This document shows positions 32,765-41,984 of a DNA stretch of 64,000 nucleotides, piece by piece. Position 1 is the first letter of the stretch, and each line of letters begins with the position of its first letter. Source of the DNA: Streptomyces dengpaensis (GTDB taxonomy: Bacteria > Actinomycetota > Actinomycetes > Streptomycetales > Streptomycetaceae); the NCBI RefSeq assembly GCF_002946835.1, contig NZ_CP026652.1:3906001-3970000 (forward strand), written 5' to 3'. Under the pieces are notes generated by a model. The model was given only the letters and a program-made list of their open reading frames with translations. It did no database searches and was not told where the DNA came from. The translations under genes and the position numbers were made by a program.

Positions 32765-35170
32765 CTACGAAACCACCGCAGGGTCAGGTGACTTGGACAC
32801 CCTTTCCGCGTCGTCTTCGTCACCTACGGCGATCCCGCGCCGCTTGGAGATGTACACCGCGCCCACGATCACGAGGATCGCGAGGACGGCGATGAGCACC
32901 CGTACAGCCACGCTCTTGTCCTCGCCGAACGAGAATTTGACGACCGCCGGGGCGATCAGCAGCGACACCAGGTTCATCACCTTCAGCAGCGGGTTGATCG
33001 CGGGGCCCGCGGTGTCCTTGAACGGGTCGCCGACGGTGTCGCCGATCACCGTCGCGGCATGGGCCTCACTGCCCTTGCCGCCGTGGTGGCCGTCCTCGAC
33101 GAGTTTCTTCGCGTTGTCCCACGCGCCACCGGAGTTGGCGAGGAAGACCGCCATCAGCGTGCCGGTGCCGATCGCGCCCGCGAGGAACGAACCGAGCGCG
33201 CCGACCCCGAGCGTGAACCCGATCGCGATCGGCGTGAGGACGGCGAGCAGGCCGGGCGTAGCGAGCTCGCGCAGCGCGTCCTTGGTGCAGATGTCGACGA
33301 CGCGCCCGTACTCGGGCTTCTCGGTGTAGTCCATGATCCCGGGGTGATCACGGAACTGCCGCCGCACCTCGTAGACCACGGCCCCGGCGGACCGCGAGAC
33401 CGCGTTGATCGCAAGCCCCGAGAAGAGGAAGACGACCGCGGCGCCCGCGATGAGACCCACCAGGTTGTTGGGCTGCGAGATGTCCATCATCAGGTTCATC
33501 GGCGCGCCGGCGCCGGAGACCTTCTCGCCCACCTCGTTCGCGGCCGAGACGATCGCGTCCCGGTACGAGCCGAAGAGCGCCGCGGCCGCGAGGACGGCAG
33601 TGGCGATGGCGATGCCCTTGGTGATGGCCTTGGTGGTGTTGCCCACGGCGTCCAGGTCGGTGAGCACCTGGGCGCCGGCGCCGGTGACATCGCCGGACAT
33701 CTCGGCGATGCCCTGCGCGTTGTCGGAGACCGGGCCGAAGGTGTCCATGGCGACGATGACGCCGACCGTGGTGAGCAGTCCGGTTCCGGCGAGGGCCACC
33801 GCGAAGAGCGCCAGCATGATCGACGTACCGCCGAGCAGAAATGCCCCGTACACGCCGAGGCCGATCAACAGGGCGGTGTAGACGGCCGATTCGAGACCCA
33901 CGGAGATACCGGCGAGGACGACGGTGGCCGCGCCGGTGAGCGAGGTCTTGCCGATGTCCCGTACGGGACGGCGGGTGGTCTCGGTGAAGTAGCCGGTCAG
34001 CTGCTGGATCAGCGCGGCCAGCACGATGCCGATCGCGACGGCGACGATCGCGAGAATCCGCGGATCGCCGTCCTTGGCCTTGATCACCGCGTCCGTGACA
34101 CCGTCCAGATCGGCGTACTTCGCCGGGAGATAGATGTAGACGGCCGCGGCCACCAGCACCAGCGAGATCACCGCGGAGATGAAGAAGCCGCGGTTGATCG
34201 CGGACATGCCACTGCGGTCGGAGCGCCGTGGCGCCACCGCGAAGATGCCGATCATCGCGGTGAGTACGCCGATCGCGGGCACGATCAGCGGGAACGCGAG
34301 CCCGGAGTCGCCGAACGCCGCCTTGCCGAGGATCAGCGCGGCGACGAGTGTGACGGCGTACGACTCGAAGAGGTCGGCGGCCATTCCCGCGCAGTCGCCG
34401 ACGTTGTCGCCCACGTTGTCGGCGATGGTCGCGGCATTGCGCGGATCGTCCTCCGGAATGCCCTTCTCGACCTTGCCGACCAGGTCGGCGCCGACGTCGG
34501 CGGCCTTGGTGAAGATGCCGCCGCCGACACGCATGAACATGGCGATCAGCGCGGCCCCGAGGCCGAAGCCCTCCAGGACCTTCGGCGCCTCGGCGGCGTA
34601 CACGAGCACCACACAAGAGGCGCCCAGCAGACCGAGCCCCACCGTGAACATGCCGACGACGCCGCCCGTGCGGAAAGCGATCTTCATGGCTTTGTGCGAG
34701 ACGGCGGTGAGATCCTTTTCGGGCTCACCCTCCGCCGGGGTCGCTTCCCTTGCCGCGGCGGCCACGCGGACATTGCTCCGTACGGCGAGCCACATACCGA
34801 TATAGCCGGTGGTCGCCGAGAACGCCGCGCCGATCAAGAAGAAGATCGATCGGCCCGCGCGCTGATTCCAGTCGTCCGCGGGCAGCAGCATGAGCAGGAA
34901 GAACACCACGACGGCGAATACCGCGAGGGTGCGCATCTGGCGCCCCAGGTAGGCATTCGCACCTTCCTGGACCGCCGCCGCGATCTTCTTCATGCTGTCG
35001 GTGCCCTCGCCCGCCGCGAGCACCTGGCGCACCAGGATCCCGGCGACTACGAGCGCCGTCAGCGCGACGGCTCCGATGACCATCACGATGAGACGGTTGT
35101 CGTCGGTCAGTACTGCGGCTGCGAAGGTTGTGGGTTGGTCAAACTGATGAGGGGTAAAAAGCCCCGCCAT
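32765..35170 (-). CDS. hppA: Membrane-bound proton-pumping pyrophosphatase, K+-independent type
   Basis: An 801-residue, about 16-TM pump that hydrolyses pyrophosphate to export H+. Signature stretches are GGGIFTKAADVGADLVGKVE with IPEDDPRNAATIADNVGDNV, and the C-terminal GDTVGDPFKDTAGPAINPLL. In GNTTKAITKG a Lys stands where K+-dependent enzymes have Ala, so the pump should be potassium-independent. An AAGGAGGA ribosome binding site precedes the ATG. On the minus strand a -10-like TAGAAT lies at 35213-35218. Confidence 0.97.
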   Translation of the reverse strand: MAGLFTPHQFDQPTTFAAAVLTDDNRLIVMVIGAVALTALVVAGILVRQVLAAGEGTDSMKKIAAAVQEGANAYLGRQMRTLAVFAVVVFFLLMLLPADDWNQRAGRSIFFLIGAAFSATTGYIGMWLAVRSNVRVAAAAREATPAEGEPEKDLTAVSHKAMKIAFRTGGVVGMFTVGLGLLGASCVVLVYAAEAPKVLEGFGLGAALIAMFMRVGGGIFTKAADVGADLVGKVEKGIPEDDPRNAATIADNVGDNVGDCAGMAADLFESYAVTLVAALILGKAAFGDSGLAFPLIVPAIGVLTAMIGIFAVAPRRSDRSGMSAINRGFFISAVISLVLVAAAVYIYLPAKYADLDGVTDAVIKAKDGDPRILAIVAVAIGIVLAALIQQLTGYFTETTRRPVRDIGKTSLTGAATVVLAGISVGLESAVYTALLIGLGVYGAFLLGGTSIMLALFAVALAGTGLLTTVGVIVAMDTFGPVSDNAQGIAEMSGDVTGAGAQVLTDLDAVGNTTKAITKGIAIATAVLAAAALFGSYRDAIVSAANEVGEKVSGAGAPMNLMMDISQPNNLVGLIAGAAVVFLFSGLAINAVSRSAGAVVYEVRRQFRDHPGIMDYTEKPEYGRVVDICTKDALRELATPGLLAVLTPIAIGFTLGVGALGSFLAGAIGTGTLMAVFLANSGGAWDNAKKLVEDGHHGGKGSEAHAATVIGDTVGDPFKDTAGPAINPLLKVMNLVSLLIAPAVVKFSFGEDKSVAVRVLIAVLAILVIVGAVYISKRRGIAVGDEDDAERVSKSPDPAVVS

Positions 35171-35512
35171 TCGTCCTCCTTGACGCCTGTGCTGAGCTCA
35201 AGATGTGGACGGATTCTAGGTACCGGAACCTGATCAAAACAGTGGGCGGCAAACAGAATTGCCCTTCACATGCCCTTCAGCGAATGATCGCAGTCCATCC
35301 ATGGAACCCAAAAGAGGTAATGCCCCAAAAGCGTTGACGCTTGATCAAATGATCGCGTGATTGATCGTGAATGAATTCACGAAAAGGCGGAGCGCGGCCC
35401 GGACATGCGAAAAGGGCCCTGCTGAGCAGGGCCCTTCGGGTTTGTTGCGAGGAGACGGGATCGACCACGAGGTCAGGGTCGAGGCCTAGGCCGGGGTCGG
35501 GGATGCGGCCGG
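35171..35512. other. hppA promoter region and terminator of the bldG pair
   Basis: Relatively AT-rich for this genome. It contains several TGATCA/GATC-rich words and the palindrome GTGAATGAATTCAC (35366-35379), besides the -10-like TAGAAT of hppA and the terminator at 35412. No gene is supported. Confidence 0.5.
35412..35436 (-). terminator. Terminator after the RsbW-like gene
   Basis: A 25-bp palindrome (AAGGGCCCTGCT, G, AGCAGGGCCCTT), followed on the minus strand by TTTT. It ends the bldG-kinase transcript. Confidence 0.85.
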
Positions 35513-35950
35513 TCAGGGAAGGAGCGTGGCCGGCGGCGTGGTGGGCCAGCTCATCCTGATCAGTCCGCCGTTCTCCCCGGCGGTGACCTCCACGTCGTCG
35601 ACAAGGCCGCTGATGACCGCGAGGCCCATGTCGTCCTCCTCGGTCTCCGCGTCCGCGTCACCTGGGGAGGCGCCGGGCACCGACTCACCGGGCGCCGTAC
35701 GCGGTGCCTCGTCGCCGACCTCGATGGAGAACTGCTTCTCGTCCTCGATCAGCGACACGCGCACCGGCTCTGAGATCCCGCTGCTCTGGTGAAGCCCGAC
35801 GGCACGGCTGCAGGCCTCACCTACGGCGAGCCTGACCTCGTCGAGTACGGCCTCGTCCACTCCGGCCCTGCGCGCCACCGCTGCCGCCACCAGTCGGGCG
35901 GTCCTGACGTGCTCGGGCAGCGCGCTGAAGCGGAGTTCAACGGTGGCCAT
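35513..35950 (-). CDS. RsbW-like anti-sigma factor/kinase, BldG partner
   Basis: A 145-residue GHKL ATPase. It has LPEHVRTARLVAAAVARRAG, the N box VRLAVGEACSRAVGLH and the G-box region DDMGLAVISGLVDDVEV. An acidic Pro/Gly insert (GESVPGASPGDADAETEED) lies between the boxes. It is 102 bp downstream of bldG on the same strand, the arrangement known in S. coelicolor, where the two are co-transcribed and the kinase antagonises sigma factors. It likely phosphorylates BldG. A strong terminator follows. Confidence 0.93.
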   Translation of the reverse strand: MATVELRFSALPEHVRTARLVAAAVARRAGVDEAVLDEVRLAVGEACSRAVGLHQSSGISEPVRVSLIEDEKQFSIEVGDEAPRTAPGESVPGASPGDADAETEEDDMGLAVISGLVDDVEVTAGENGGLIRMSWPTTPPATLLP

Positions 35951-36052
35951 GCATCCCCCTCTGAACTACGGGCGTGCTGTCAGGGGGCCGGGCCGCCGGC
36001 CCGGACCCCCACCTGCTGCGAACCCGGGCCCACGGCCCGGGAAGACCAGTGG

Positions 36053-36406
36053 TCAGTCGGTGGCGTTGACCGCCTCCTCCACCGAGGTGTGGATCGGGAA
36101 CACCTTGGTGAGACCAGTAATACGGAAGATCTTGAGAATGCGCTCCTGGTTGCAGACCAGCCGCAGCGAGCCCTCATGGGCCCGTACGCGCTTCAGGCCG
36201 CCCACCAGCACGCCGAGCCCAGTGGAGTCGAGGAAGTCCACGCCCTCCATGTCGACGACAAGGTGGAAACTGCCGTCGTTCACCAGCTCGACCAGCTGCT
36301 CCCGCAGCTTGGGCGCGGTATATACATCGATTTCGCCGCCGACCTCGACGACCGTACGGTCGCCGTTAGGGCCGGGCACATTGCGAGTCGACAAGGACAG
36401 GTCCAC
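36053..36406 (-). CDS. bldG: Anti-anti-sigma factor BldG
   Basis: A 117-residue STAS-domain protein needed for aerial mycelium and antibiotic production in Streptomyces. Typical stretches are [40 protein letters not shown] (Ser about 61 is the phosphorylation site) and [19 protein letters not shown]. Compared with the 113-residue S. coelicolor form, an extra four residues appear near the start ([11 protein letters not shown]). It is divergent from a helicase gene across 80 bp, which must contain both promoters. Confidence 0.97.
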   Translation of the reverse strand: MDLSLSTRNVPGPNGDRTVVEVGGEIDVYTAPKLREQLVELVNDGSFHLVVDMEGVDFLDSTGLGVLVGGLKRVRAHEGSLRLVCNQERILKIFRITGLTKVFPIHTSVEEAVNATD

Positions 36407-36486
36407 GGATCCTCCAGCACCTTGCTATCGAGCGGTCGCCCCATGGGACACCTCGGCAGAGCCCCCTGAACGGTTCGCCAGCCGTG

Positions 36487-38940
36487 ATGGCATTCAATCA
36501 CTTACCGGCAGGCGCGCACGACGCCTTGGACCCATTGTCCGTCACGCCAGTGACACACTCGATGCCGATGGCCAAGAATCTCCGATCCGGTCGACCCTCG
36601 ACGGACACCGCTTCCCGCCCCTCGCCAGGCACAATCCTGGACCGGCTCGCCTCGGGACCGAGCCGGGCTTCGCGCATCACTCATACGGAGCACTTGCCCC
36701 CGCGCGAGGGTCGCCATGCCGTCTGGCCCGACCGGATCCGCTCCGAGGTCATCGCAGCGGTGCAGGCCGCGGGCATCGAACACCCCTGGGCCCACCAGGC
36801 ACGCGCCGCCGAGCACGCCCTGGACGGCGAGTCGGTGGTCGTCGCCACGGGCACGGCCTCGGGCAAGTCCCTGGCCTATCTCGTCCCGGTCCTGACCGCC
36901 CTCCTGGACGGCTCCGCTGCCCCGAACGGGCGCGGCGCCACCGCCCTGTACCTGGCCCCGACGAAGGCCCTCGCCGCCGACCAGTGGCGTTCCGTGAAGG
37001 AACTTTCACAAACTTTGGGCAATGCCATTCGCCCAGCCGTGTACGACGGGGACACTCCGGTCGAAGGACGCGAATGGGTACGTCAGTACGCCAACTACGT
37101 CCTGACCAACCCCGACATGCTGCACCGGGGGATATTGCCCTCCCACCCCCGCTGGTCCTCCTTCCTCCGTGCCCTGAAGTACGTCGTCATCGACGAGTGC
37201 CACACCTACCGCGGCGTTTTCGGCTCGCATGTCGCCCAGGTGCTGCGCCGTCTGCGCCGCCTGTGCGCCCGCTACGGCGCGTCGCCCGTCTTCCTGCTGG
37301 CCTCCGCGACCGCCGCCGAGCCGTCGGTCGCGGCGCGCCGCCTGACCGGGCTCCCCGTGGTCGAGGTCGCCGACGACGCCTCCCCACGCGGGGAACTGGT
37401 GTTCGCCCTCTGGGAGCCCCCGCTTACCGAACTGCACGGCGAGAAGGGTGCACCCGTTCGGCGTACCGCGATCGCCGAGACGGCCGACCTGCTGACCGAC
37501 CTCACCGTCCAGGGTGAACGCTCGATCGCCTTCGTACGGTCCCGGCGCGGCGCCGAGCTGATCTCGGTGATCGCCCAGGAACGCCTCGGCGAGGTCGACC
37601 GCGCGCTGGCCCGGCGCGTGGCCGCCTACCGCGGCGGCTACCTCCCCGAGGAACGCCGCGCCCTCGAGCGCGCCCTGCACTCCGGCGAACTCCTCGGCCT
37701 CGCCGCCACCACCGCCCTCGAACTCGGCGTCGACGTCTCCGGCCTCGATGCCGTCGTCATCGCCGGCTATCCGGGCACCCGCGCCTCCCTGTGGCAGCAG
37801 GCGGGGCGCGCGGGCCGCTCCGGGCAGGGCGCGCTGGCGATCCTCGTCGCCCGCGACGACCCGCTGGACACGTTCCTCGTCCACCACCCCGAGGCCCTGT
37901 TCGACCAGCCCGTGGAGTCCACGGTCCTCGACCCCGACAACCCGTACGTCCTCGCCCCGCACCTGTGCGCCGCCGCCGCCGAAATACCCCTCACGGACGA
38001 CGACCTGGAGCTGTTCGGCCCGGCCACCGCCGACCTGCTGCCGCAGCTGGAGGCCGCGAAACTGCTGCGCCGCCGGACCAAGGCCTGGCACTGGACGCGC
38101 CGGGAGCGGGCCGCCGACCTGACCGACATCCGCGGGGGAGGCGGCAACCCGGTGCAGGTCGTCGAGGCCGGGACCGGGCGGCTGCTCGGCACGGTCGACG
38201 AGGACGCGGCGCACACGGCGGTCCACGAGGGCGCGGTCCATCTGCACCAGGGCCGTACGTACCTGGTGCGCAAGCTGGACCTGGAGGACTCCGTCGCGCT
38301 GGTCGAGGAGGCCAACCCGCCGTATTCGACGGTCGCCCGCGACACGACGTCCATCTCCGTCCTGGAGACCGACATCGAAGTCCCCTGGGGCGAGGGCCGG
38401 TTGTGTTATGGCTCCGTCGAGGTCACCAACCAAGTCGTCTCCTTCCTGCGTCGACGTGTCATCACCGGTGAGGTCCTGGGCGAGGGGAAACTCGACCTCC
38501 CTCCTCGTACGCTCCGCACGCGCGCCGTCTGGTGGACGGTCACCGAGGACCAGTTGGACGCGGCCCGGATCAACCCGGAGATCCTCGGCGGCGCCCTGCA
38601 CGCCGCCGAGCACGCGTCGATCGGCATGCTGCCGCTCTTCGCCACGTGCGACCGCTGGGACATCGGCGGCGTCTCCATCCCCCTCCACCCGGACACGCTC
38701 CTGCCCACCGTCTTCGTGTACGACGGCCACCCGGGCGGCGCCGGCTTCGCGGAGCGTGCCTTCCACACGGCCCGTGACTGGCTCACCGCCACCCGTCAGG
38801 CCATCGCATCCTGCGAGTGCGACGCCGGCTGCCCGTCCTGCATCCAGTCCCCCAAGTGCGGCAACGGGAACGATCCGTTGCACAAGAGGGGGGCTGTACG
38901 CCTGCTTACGGAGTTGCTGCGAGCGGCGCCGGAGGACTGA
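36487..38940 (+). CDS. Hrq1/YprA-type DEAD/DEAH helicase with DUF1998, TTA-containing
   Basis: An 817-residue SF2 helicase. It has Walker A VVATGTASGKSLAYLVP, APTKALAADQWRSVKELS, the box II motif VIDECHTYRG, LLASATAAEPSVAARRLTG, and motif VI LWQQAGRAGRSGQGALAI. The C-terminal DUF1998 zinc-binding module has four Cys (CECDAGCPSCIQSPKC). Relatives act in DNA repair (Hrq1/MrfA, crosslink repair). Codon 6 is TTA (MAFNHL), so expression should depend on the bldA tRNA. The ATG at 36487 is used; GTG at 36484 abuts it. It is divergent from bldG and its 3' end overlaps the last tad gene by 35 bp. Confidence 0.94.
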   Translation: MAFNHLPAGAHDALDPLSVTPVTHSMPMAKNLRSGRPSTDTASRPSPGTILDRLASGPSRASRITHTEHLPPREGRHAVWPDRIRSEVIAAVQAAGIEHPWAHQARAAEHALDGESVVVATGTASGKSLAYLVPVLTALLDGSAAPNGRGATALYLAPTKALAADQWRSVKELSQTLGNAIRPAVYDGDTPVEGREWVRQYANYVLTNPDMLHRGILPSHPRWSSFLRALKYVVIDECHTYRGVFGSHVAQVLRRLRRLCARYGASPVFLLASATAAEPSVAARRLTGLPVVEVADDASPRGELVFALWEPPLTELHGEKGAPVRRTAIAETADLLTDLTVQGERSIAFVRSRRGAELISVIAQERLGEVDRALARRVAAYRGGYLPEERRALERALHSGELLGLAATTALELGVDVSGLDAVVIAGYPGTRASLWQQAGRAGRSGQGALAILVARDDPLDTFLVHHPEALFDQPVESTVLDPDNPYVLAPHLCAAAAEIPLTDDDLELFGPATADLLPQLEAAKLLRRRTKAWHWTRRERAADLTDIRGGGGNPVQVVEAGTGRLLGTVDEDAAHTAVHEGAVHLHQGRTYLVRKLDLEDSVALVEEANPPYSTVARDTTSISVLETDIEVPWGEGRLCYGSVEVTNQVVSFLRRRVITGEVLGEGKLDLPPRTLRTRAVWWTVTEDQLDAARINPEILGGALHAAEHASIGMLPLFATCDRWDIGGVSIPLHPDTLLPTVFVYDGHPGGAGFAERAFHTARDWLTATRQAIASCECDAGCPSCIQSPKCGNGNDPLHKRGAVRLLTELLRAAPED

Positions 38941-39613
38941 GCGCCGGTGCCGACTCCGGATCCGCCCGGGTGGATTGACCGACGGCGGCTCTGGCGGCGC
39001 CCCAGGTTGCGCCGACCGACGGTGACTCCGGATCCGCCCGGGTGGTCCGGCGGGCGGTGGCTCTGGGGCCGCCCCAGGTCGGGCCGGCAGGCGGTGACTC
39101 CGGATCCGCCCGGAGCGCTCGCGCAGGCGGGCGAGGATCGACCGGCCCCGCAGGTCCCGCCCTGGACCTGACCTCCGCAGCGAACGGCCCCTTCCCCGAC
39201 GCCGCCGTCACGTCCGAGATCTCGCCCTCGACCGCGCACCGGACGAGTCGTGCGCGCTGCGTCCGTGCCACCCGGTCCGCCTGGGCGCAGGCCGCCGTAC
39301 TTCCATTCATCCAGTGGTCCGCCGCCGCGAGTGCCGCCAAGTCGGCCGCCCCCGCCGCACGGTGGCGAACCACGACGGCCTGCCCCATGGCCAGAACCGC
39401 CCCGAACACGACACACAGCACGGCGATCGCCCCGACGGTCCAGACGGTCGCCGATCCTCTGTCTGAGGGCGCCGGTCCGCCGTCGGCGAAGGCGGCCCGT
39501 GCCTCCCCAAGGGTCCGCCCGGCCCGGGGGACCCACACGGCCCGGAGGACCCGTACGGCCCAGGGAACCCGCCCCGCTCGGCGGACCCGCCCGACCCAAC
39601 CACCTCCCGTCAT
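38906..39613 (-). CDS. Rv3654c-like TadE-family pseudopilin with C-terminal repeats
   Basis: A 235-residue protein, last gene of the tad operon. Its core is DRGSATVWTVGAIAVLCVVF with GQAVVVRHRAAGAADLAALA, the Rv3654c/TadE-like N-terminal helix. The residue five after the Gly cleavage site is Trp, not the Glu needed by type IV pilins. A C-terminal tail has 2.4 copies of a 24-residue repeat (RADPESPPAGPTWGGPR...), encoded by a 72-bp DNA repeat. The ATG overlaps the TadE stop (ATGA). The tail runs into the convergent helicase gene. Confidence 0.78.
   Translation of the reverse strand: MTGGGWVGRVRRAGRVPWAVRVLRAVWVPRAGRTLGEARAAFADGGPAPSDRGSATVWTVGAIAVLCVVFGAVLAMGQAVVVRHRAAGAADLAALAAADHWMNGSTAACAQADRVARTQRARLVRCAVEGEISDVTAASGKGPFAAEVRSRAGPAGPVDPRPPARALRADPESPPAGPTWGGPRATARRTTRADPESPSVGATWGAARAAVGQSTRADPESAPALSPPAPLAATP
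38941..39116 (-). repeat. 72-bp in-frame tandem repeat in the 3' end of the pseudopilin gene
   Basis: CGACTCCGGATCCGCCCGG or GTGACTCCGGATCCGCCCGG recurs at 38952, 39024 and 39096, spaced exactly 72 bp (24 codons). The copy nearest the stop codon is truncated. Confidence 0.85.
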
Positions 39614-39999
39614 CCCCCCACCACCCCCACCGTCTCCTCCGCCAGAGCCACCGCTTCGTGGCTCAGCTCCACGGACAGCGCATCGGGACCCGGCGCGCTC
39701 GCGGTGACAGTCACCCGGACCAGGCCGTCCTCCCGGTTCACCGTGATCTTCGCGCCGCGCGGTGCGGCGCGGCGGGCCGTCGCCAGGACCACGTCGGGCG
39801 GGTCCTGGCGCGCCGCCGCCCGGGCGCCCGCCCTCGCCGCGTCCACACACTGGATCTGCGCGGACGCGGCGAGCAGGGCCCAGACCAGCGCCATGCCGAC
39901 GAGCACCAGCGAGGGCAGCACCACAGCGGCCTCGGCGGTCACGAATCCACGGTCCCGATACCGAGCCGGGCCGCCGGGCGCCCGTTCACATCTGGACAT
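39610..39999 (-). CDS. TadE-like pseudopilin
   Basis: A 129-residue membrane protein. RDRGFVTAEAAVVLPSLVLV is a TadE-type prepilin signal, with cleavage after Gly and Glu at +5, running into a TM helix (VGMALVWALLAASAQ). VDAARAGARAAARQDPPD is the conserved post-TM motif. The rest is a small extracytoplasmic beta domain. It overlaps the Flp-like gene by 14 bp and the next gene by 4 bp. It is probably a minor pilin of the Tad/Flp apparatus. Confidence 0.9.
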   Translation of the reverse strand: MSRCERAPGGPARYRDRGFVTAEAAVVLPSLVLVGMALVWALLAASAQIQCVDAARAGARAAARQDPPDVVLATARRAAPRGAKITVNREDGLVRVTVTASAPGPDALSVELSHEAVALAEETVGVVGG

Positions 40000-40210
40000 T
40001 CAGCGCCCGCCCCACGATGCCCTGCAGCTCCTCGCCGACCTGCCCGCTCGTCACCACCTTGTAGAGCGCTGCCGCGAAGGCCACCGCGGCAATGACCCCC
40101 ACCGCGTACTCGGAGGTAACCATTCCCGCGTCTCCGCGCACCCGGCGGAGCAGCCATGCCCGCACCACCTGTGCACGTCCTCGTACCAGACCTCGTACCG
40201 TCTTGCGCAT
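39986..40210 (-). CDS. Flp-like pilin (DUF4244)
   Basis: A 74-residue pilin. A basic leader (RKTVRGLVRGRAQVVRAWLL, then RRVRGDAG) precedes MVTSEYAVGVIAAVAFAAAL. This gives the G/xxxxEY cleavage site with Glu at +5, as in Flp pilins, and a hydrophobic helix. Its relative is Rv3656c of mycobacteria. The ATG at 40210 follows GGGGG. It heads the second half of the tad operon after a 122-bp gap from tadC. No prepilin peptidase gene is present in the window, so that function must lie elsewhere. Confidence 0.9.
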   Translation of the reverse strand: MRKTVRGLVRGRAQVVRAWLLRRVRGDAGMVTSEYAVGVIAAVAFAAALYKVVTSGQVGEELQGIVGRALNVQM

Positions 40211-40332
40211 TTCAACCCCCGTAAGGTTCAGCCCTGTTGGCCACTTGTCACGTGCTGTCGGTCACTTGCAGTTGGTCAGTCGCTGTCGATCACTTGTCGT
40301 TCACCGCATGCCGTCGCGGTCACCGTCGCCCG

Positions 40333-41118
40333 TCATCCACCACCTCCTCCCAACAGCCCGTCGGCCAGCCCGATCACCACGGGCAGCACACCGATCGCGA
40401 TGAAGGCGGGCAGAAAACACAGGCCCACAGGAGCGGTGACCATGACGGCCGCCCGGCGTGCGCGCGCCGTCGCGGTACGCCCCCACTCGGCGCGGGCCTC
40501 CGCCGCGAGACGCCCGACCGGCACGGCCGCCGGTACGCCCGACTCGCCCGCCCTCTCCAGCAGCCGCGCCAACGCCCGGGCCCCCGGTATCGATGCCAAC
40601 CTCCGCCACGCCTCGGCCGGTTCGCCGCCGAGCCGCACCTCCGCCGCGCCCCGCGCCAGCCGCTCCCCGACGGGCCCACCGAGGGCCTCGCCCACGGCCT
40701 GGGCCGCCACTACGGGGCCCGCACCGGCTGCGATGCAGGCCGCCACCAGGTCGGCCGCGAGCGGGAGTTGCCGGGCGGACCATGCCGAGTCGTACTCCTC
40801 CGCCGGCGCGGATCGACGCCGTCGGCGCCACCGCCAGACCCCGAACCCGGCCGCCAGCCCCACCAGAACCCCGGCAAGACCGCCGACCAGCACCCAGCCG
40901 GCGCATACGACACCCGCCACCGGCAACCACCGCCGCGTCCCGTCCCGTACCGCGAACCTCCGCCGCGCCGCAGGCGCCCGCTCCAGGGCCAGTAACTCCG
41001 CCAACCTGCCGCGCGCCCGCCGCTCGCGGCGCGCCGCCCCGAGCGACTGGACGAGCCACCCGAGCGCCAGCGCCCCGCACACCACCGCCCCCAGCCTGTG
41101 GACAACTTCCGCACTCAT
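40333..41118 (-). CDS. tadC: TadC-like type II/IV secretion F-domain protein
   Basis: A 261-residue inner-membrane platform protein. Two N-terminal TM helices (AVVCGALALGWLVQSL; VAGVVCAGWVLVGGLAGVLV), a T2SF domain (LPLAADLVAACIAAGAGPVV, then GGEPAEAWRRLASIPGARAL) and C-terminal TM segments (VMVTAPVGLCFLPAFIAIGV) are visible. The ATG overlaps the TadB stop codon (ATGA). With TadB it forms the assembly platform driven by TadA. Confidence 0.9.
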   Translation of the reverse strand: MSAEVVHRLGAVVCGALALGWLVQSLGAARRERRARGRLAELLALERAPAARRRFAVRDGTRRWLPVAGVVCAGWVLVGGLAGVLVGLAAGFGVWRWRRRRRSAPAEEYDSAWSARQLPLAADLVAACIAAGAGPVVAAQAVGEALGGPVGERLARGAAEVRLGGEPAEAWRRLASIPGARALARLLERAGESGVPAAVPVGRLAAEARAEWGRTATARARRAAVMVTAPVGLCFLPAFIAIGVLPVVIGLADGLLGGGGG

Positions 41119-41984
41119 GCCGTCTCCGCTCCCCTCACGATGCGCAGCGCCCACCACAGCCCCACGCCCTCCAACACCCCTCCGGCCAGCAGGCAGCCCA
41201 GTCCGGGGCCGGTGTGCAGCAGCACGTGCAGCGGATCGGCGCCCAGCGCTGTGCCGAGGAGGAGTCCCAGGACCGGCAGTCCCGCGAGCATCACCGCCGT
41301 CGACCGTGATCCCGCCAATTGGGCGCGTAGATCGGCTCGTTGGTCCCGCTCCGCACGCAGTGCACCCTCCAAGCGGTCCAGCCCCGCCGCCAGGCCCGCT
41401 CCCCGGTCCACCGCCACGCGCCAGCACGCGGCGAGCCCCACCAGCCCGTCGGCCCCCGGCTGACGTGCCGCATCGGTGAGCGAGCCCGGCACATCCCCGC
41501 CGAACCTCGCCGCCGCCAGCACGAACGCCTGCGCCTCGCCGAGCCCGCCCGAGTCGCGTGCGGCCCGCAGCAGCGCCTCGCCCGGCTGCCGCCCGGCCCG
41601 CACCTCCCCAGCGAGGGCCCCGCACAGGGCGATCACCGCATCGCCCCGGCGCTCCCGCTCGCGCCGCGCCTCCCCGGCCCGCCGTACTCGCCTGAGCAGC
41701 GGCACTCCCGCCGCCCCGAGGAGCAGAGGCACCACGGACGCGCCCAGCAGTGCGATCACCAACCCGGCAGCCACCGACCACCCTTCGGCCCGCAGCCGCC
41801 CCCGCACCCGCCGCCATGCTGCGAGCGCCTTCTCCCACGGCGGCGGACCGGGCGCCACGACTCCGCCGCCCGCGCACAGCGACCGCGCCCTGCGCGCCCC
41901 CGAGTCCCAGCCGCCCATCAACCAGGCCGCCGCCCCGGCGCACGCCATGGCCGCCCCCACCGACATCCCGCCGATCTCCGTCAC
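41115..41984 (-). CDS. tadB: TadB-like type II/IV secretion F-domain protein
   Basis: A 289-residue membrane protein. TM segments include AAGLVIALLGASVVPLLLGA and AVMLAGLPVLGLLLGTALG. The T2SF core is GDAVIALCGALAGEVRAGRQ with PGEALLRAARDSGGLGEAQA and GGDVPGSLTDAARQPGADGL. The GTG start at 41984 overlaps the TadA stop (GTGA), and the stop overlaps the TadC start, so translation of the three is coupled. It forms the pilus platform with TadC. Confidence 0.9.
   Translation of the reverse strand: MTEIGGMSVGAAMACAGAAAWLMGGWDSGARRARSLCAGGGVVAPGPPPWEKALAAWRRVRGRLRAEGWSVAAGLVIALLGASVVPLLLGAAGVPLLRRVRRAGEARRERERRGDAVIALCGALAGEVRAGRQPGEALLRAARDSGGLGEAQAFVLAAARFGGDVPGSLTDAARQPGADGLVGLAACWRVAVDRGAGLAAGLDRLEGALRAERDQRADLRAQLAGSRSTAVMLAGLPVLGLLLGTALGADPLHVLLHTGPGLGCLLAGGVLEGVGLWWALRIVRGAETA

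Noticed and set aside
33059..35233. 724-codon plus-strand frame
   Set aside because: Antisense to hppA, with Asp/Arg/Gly-rich shadow composition.
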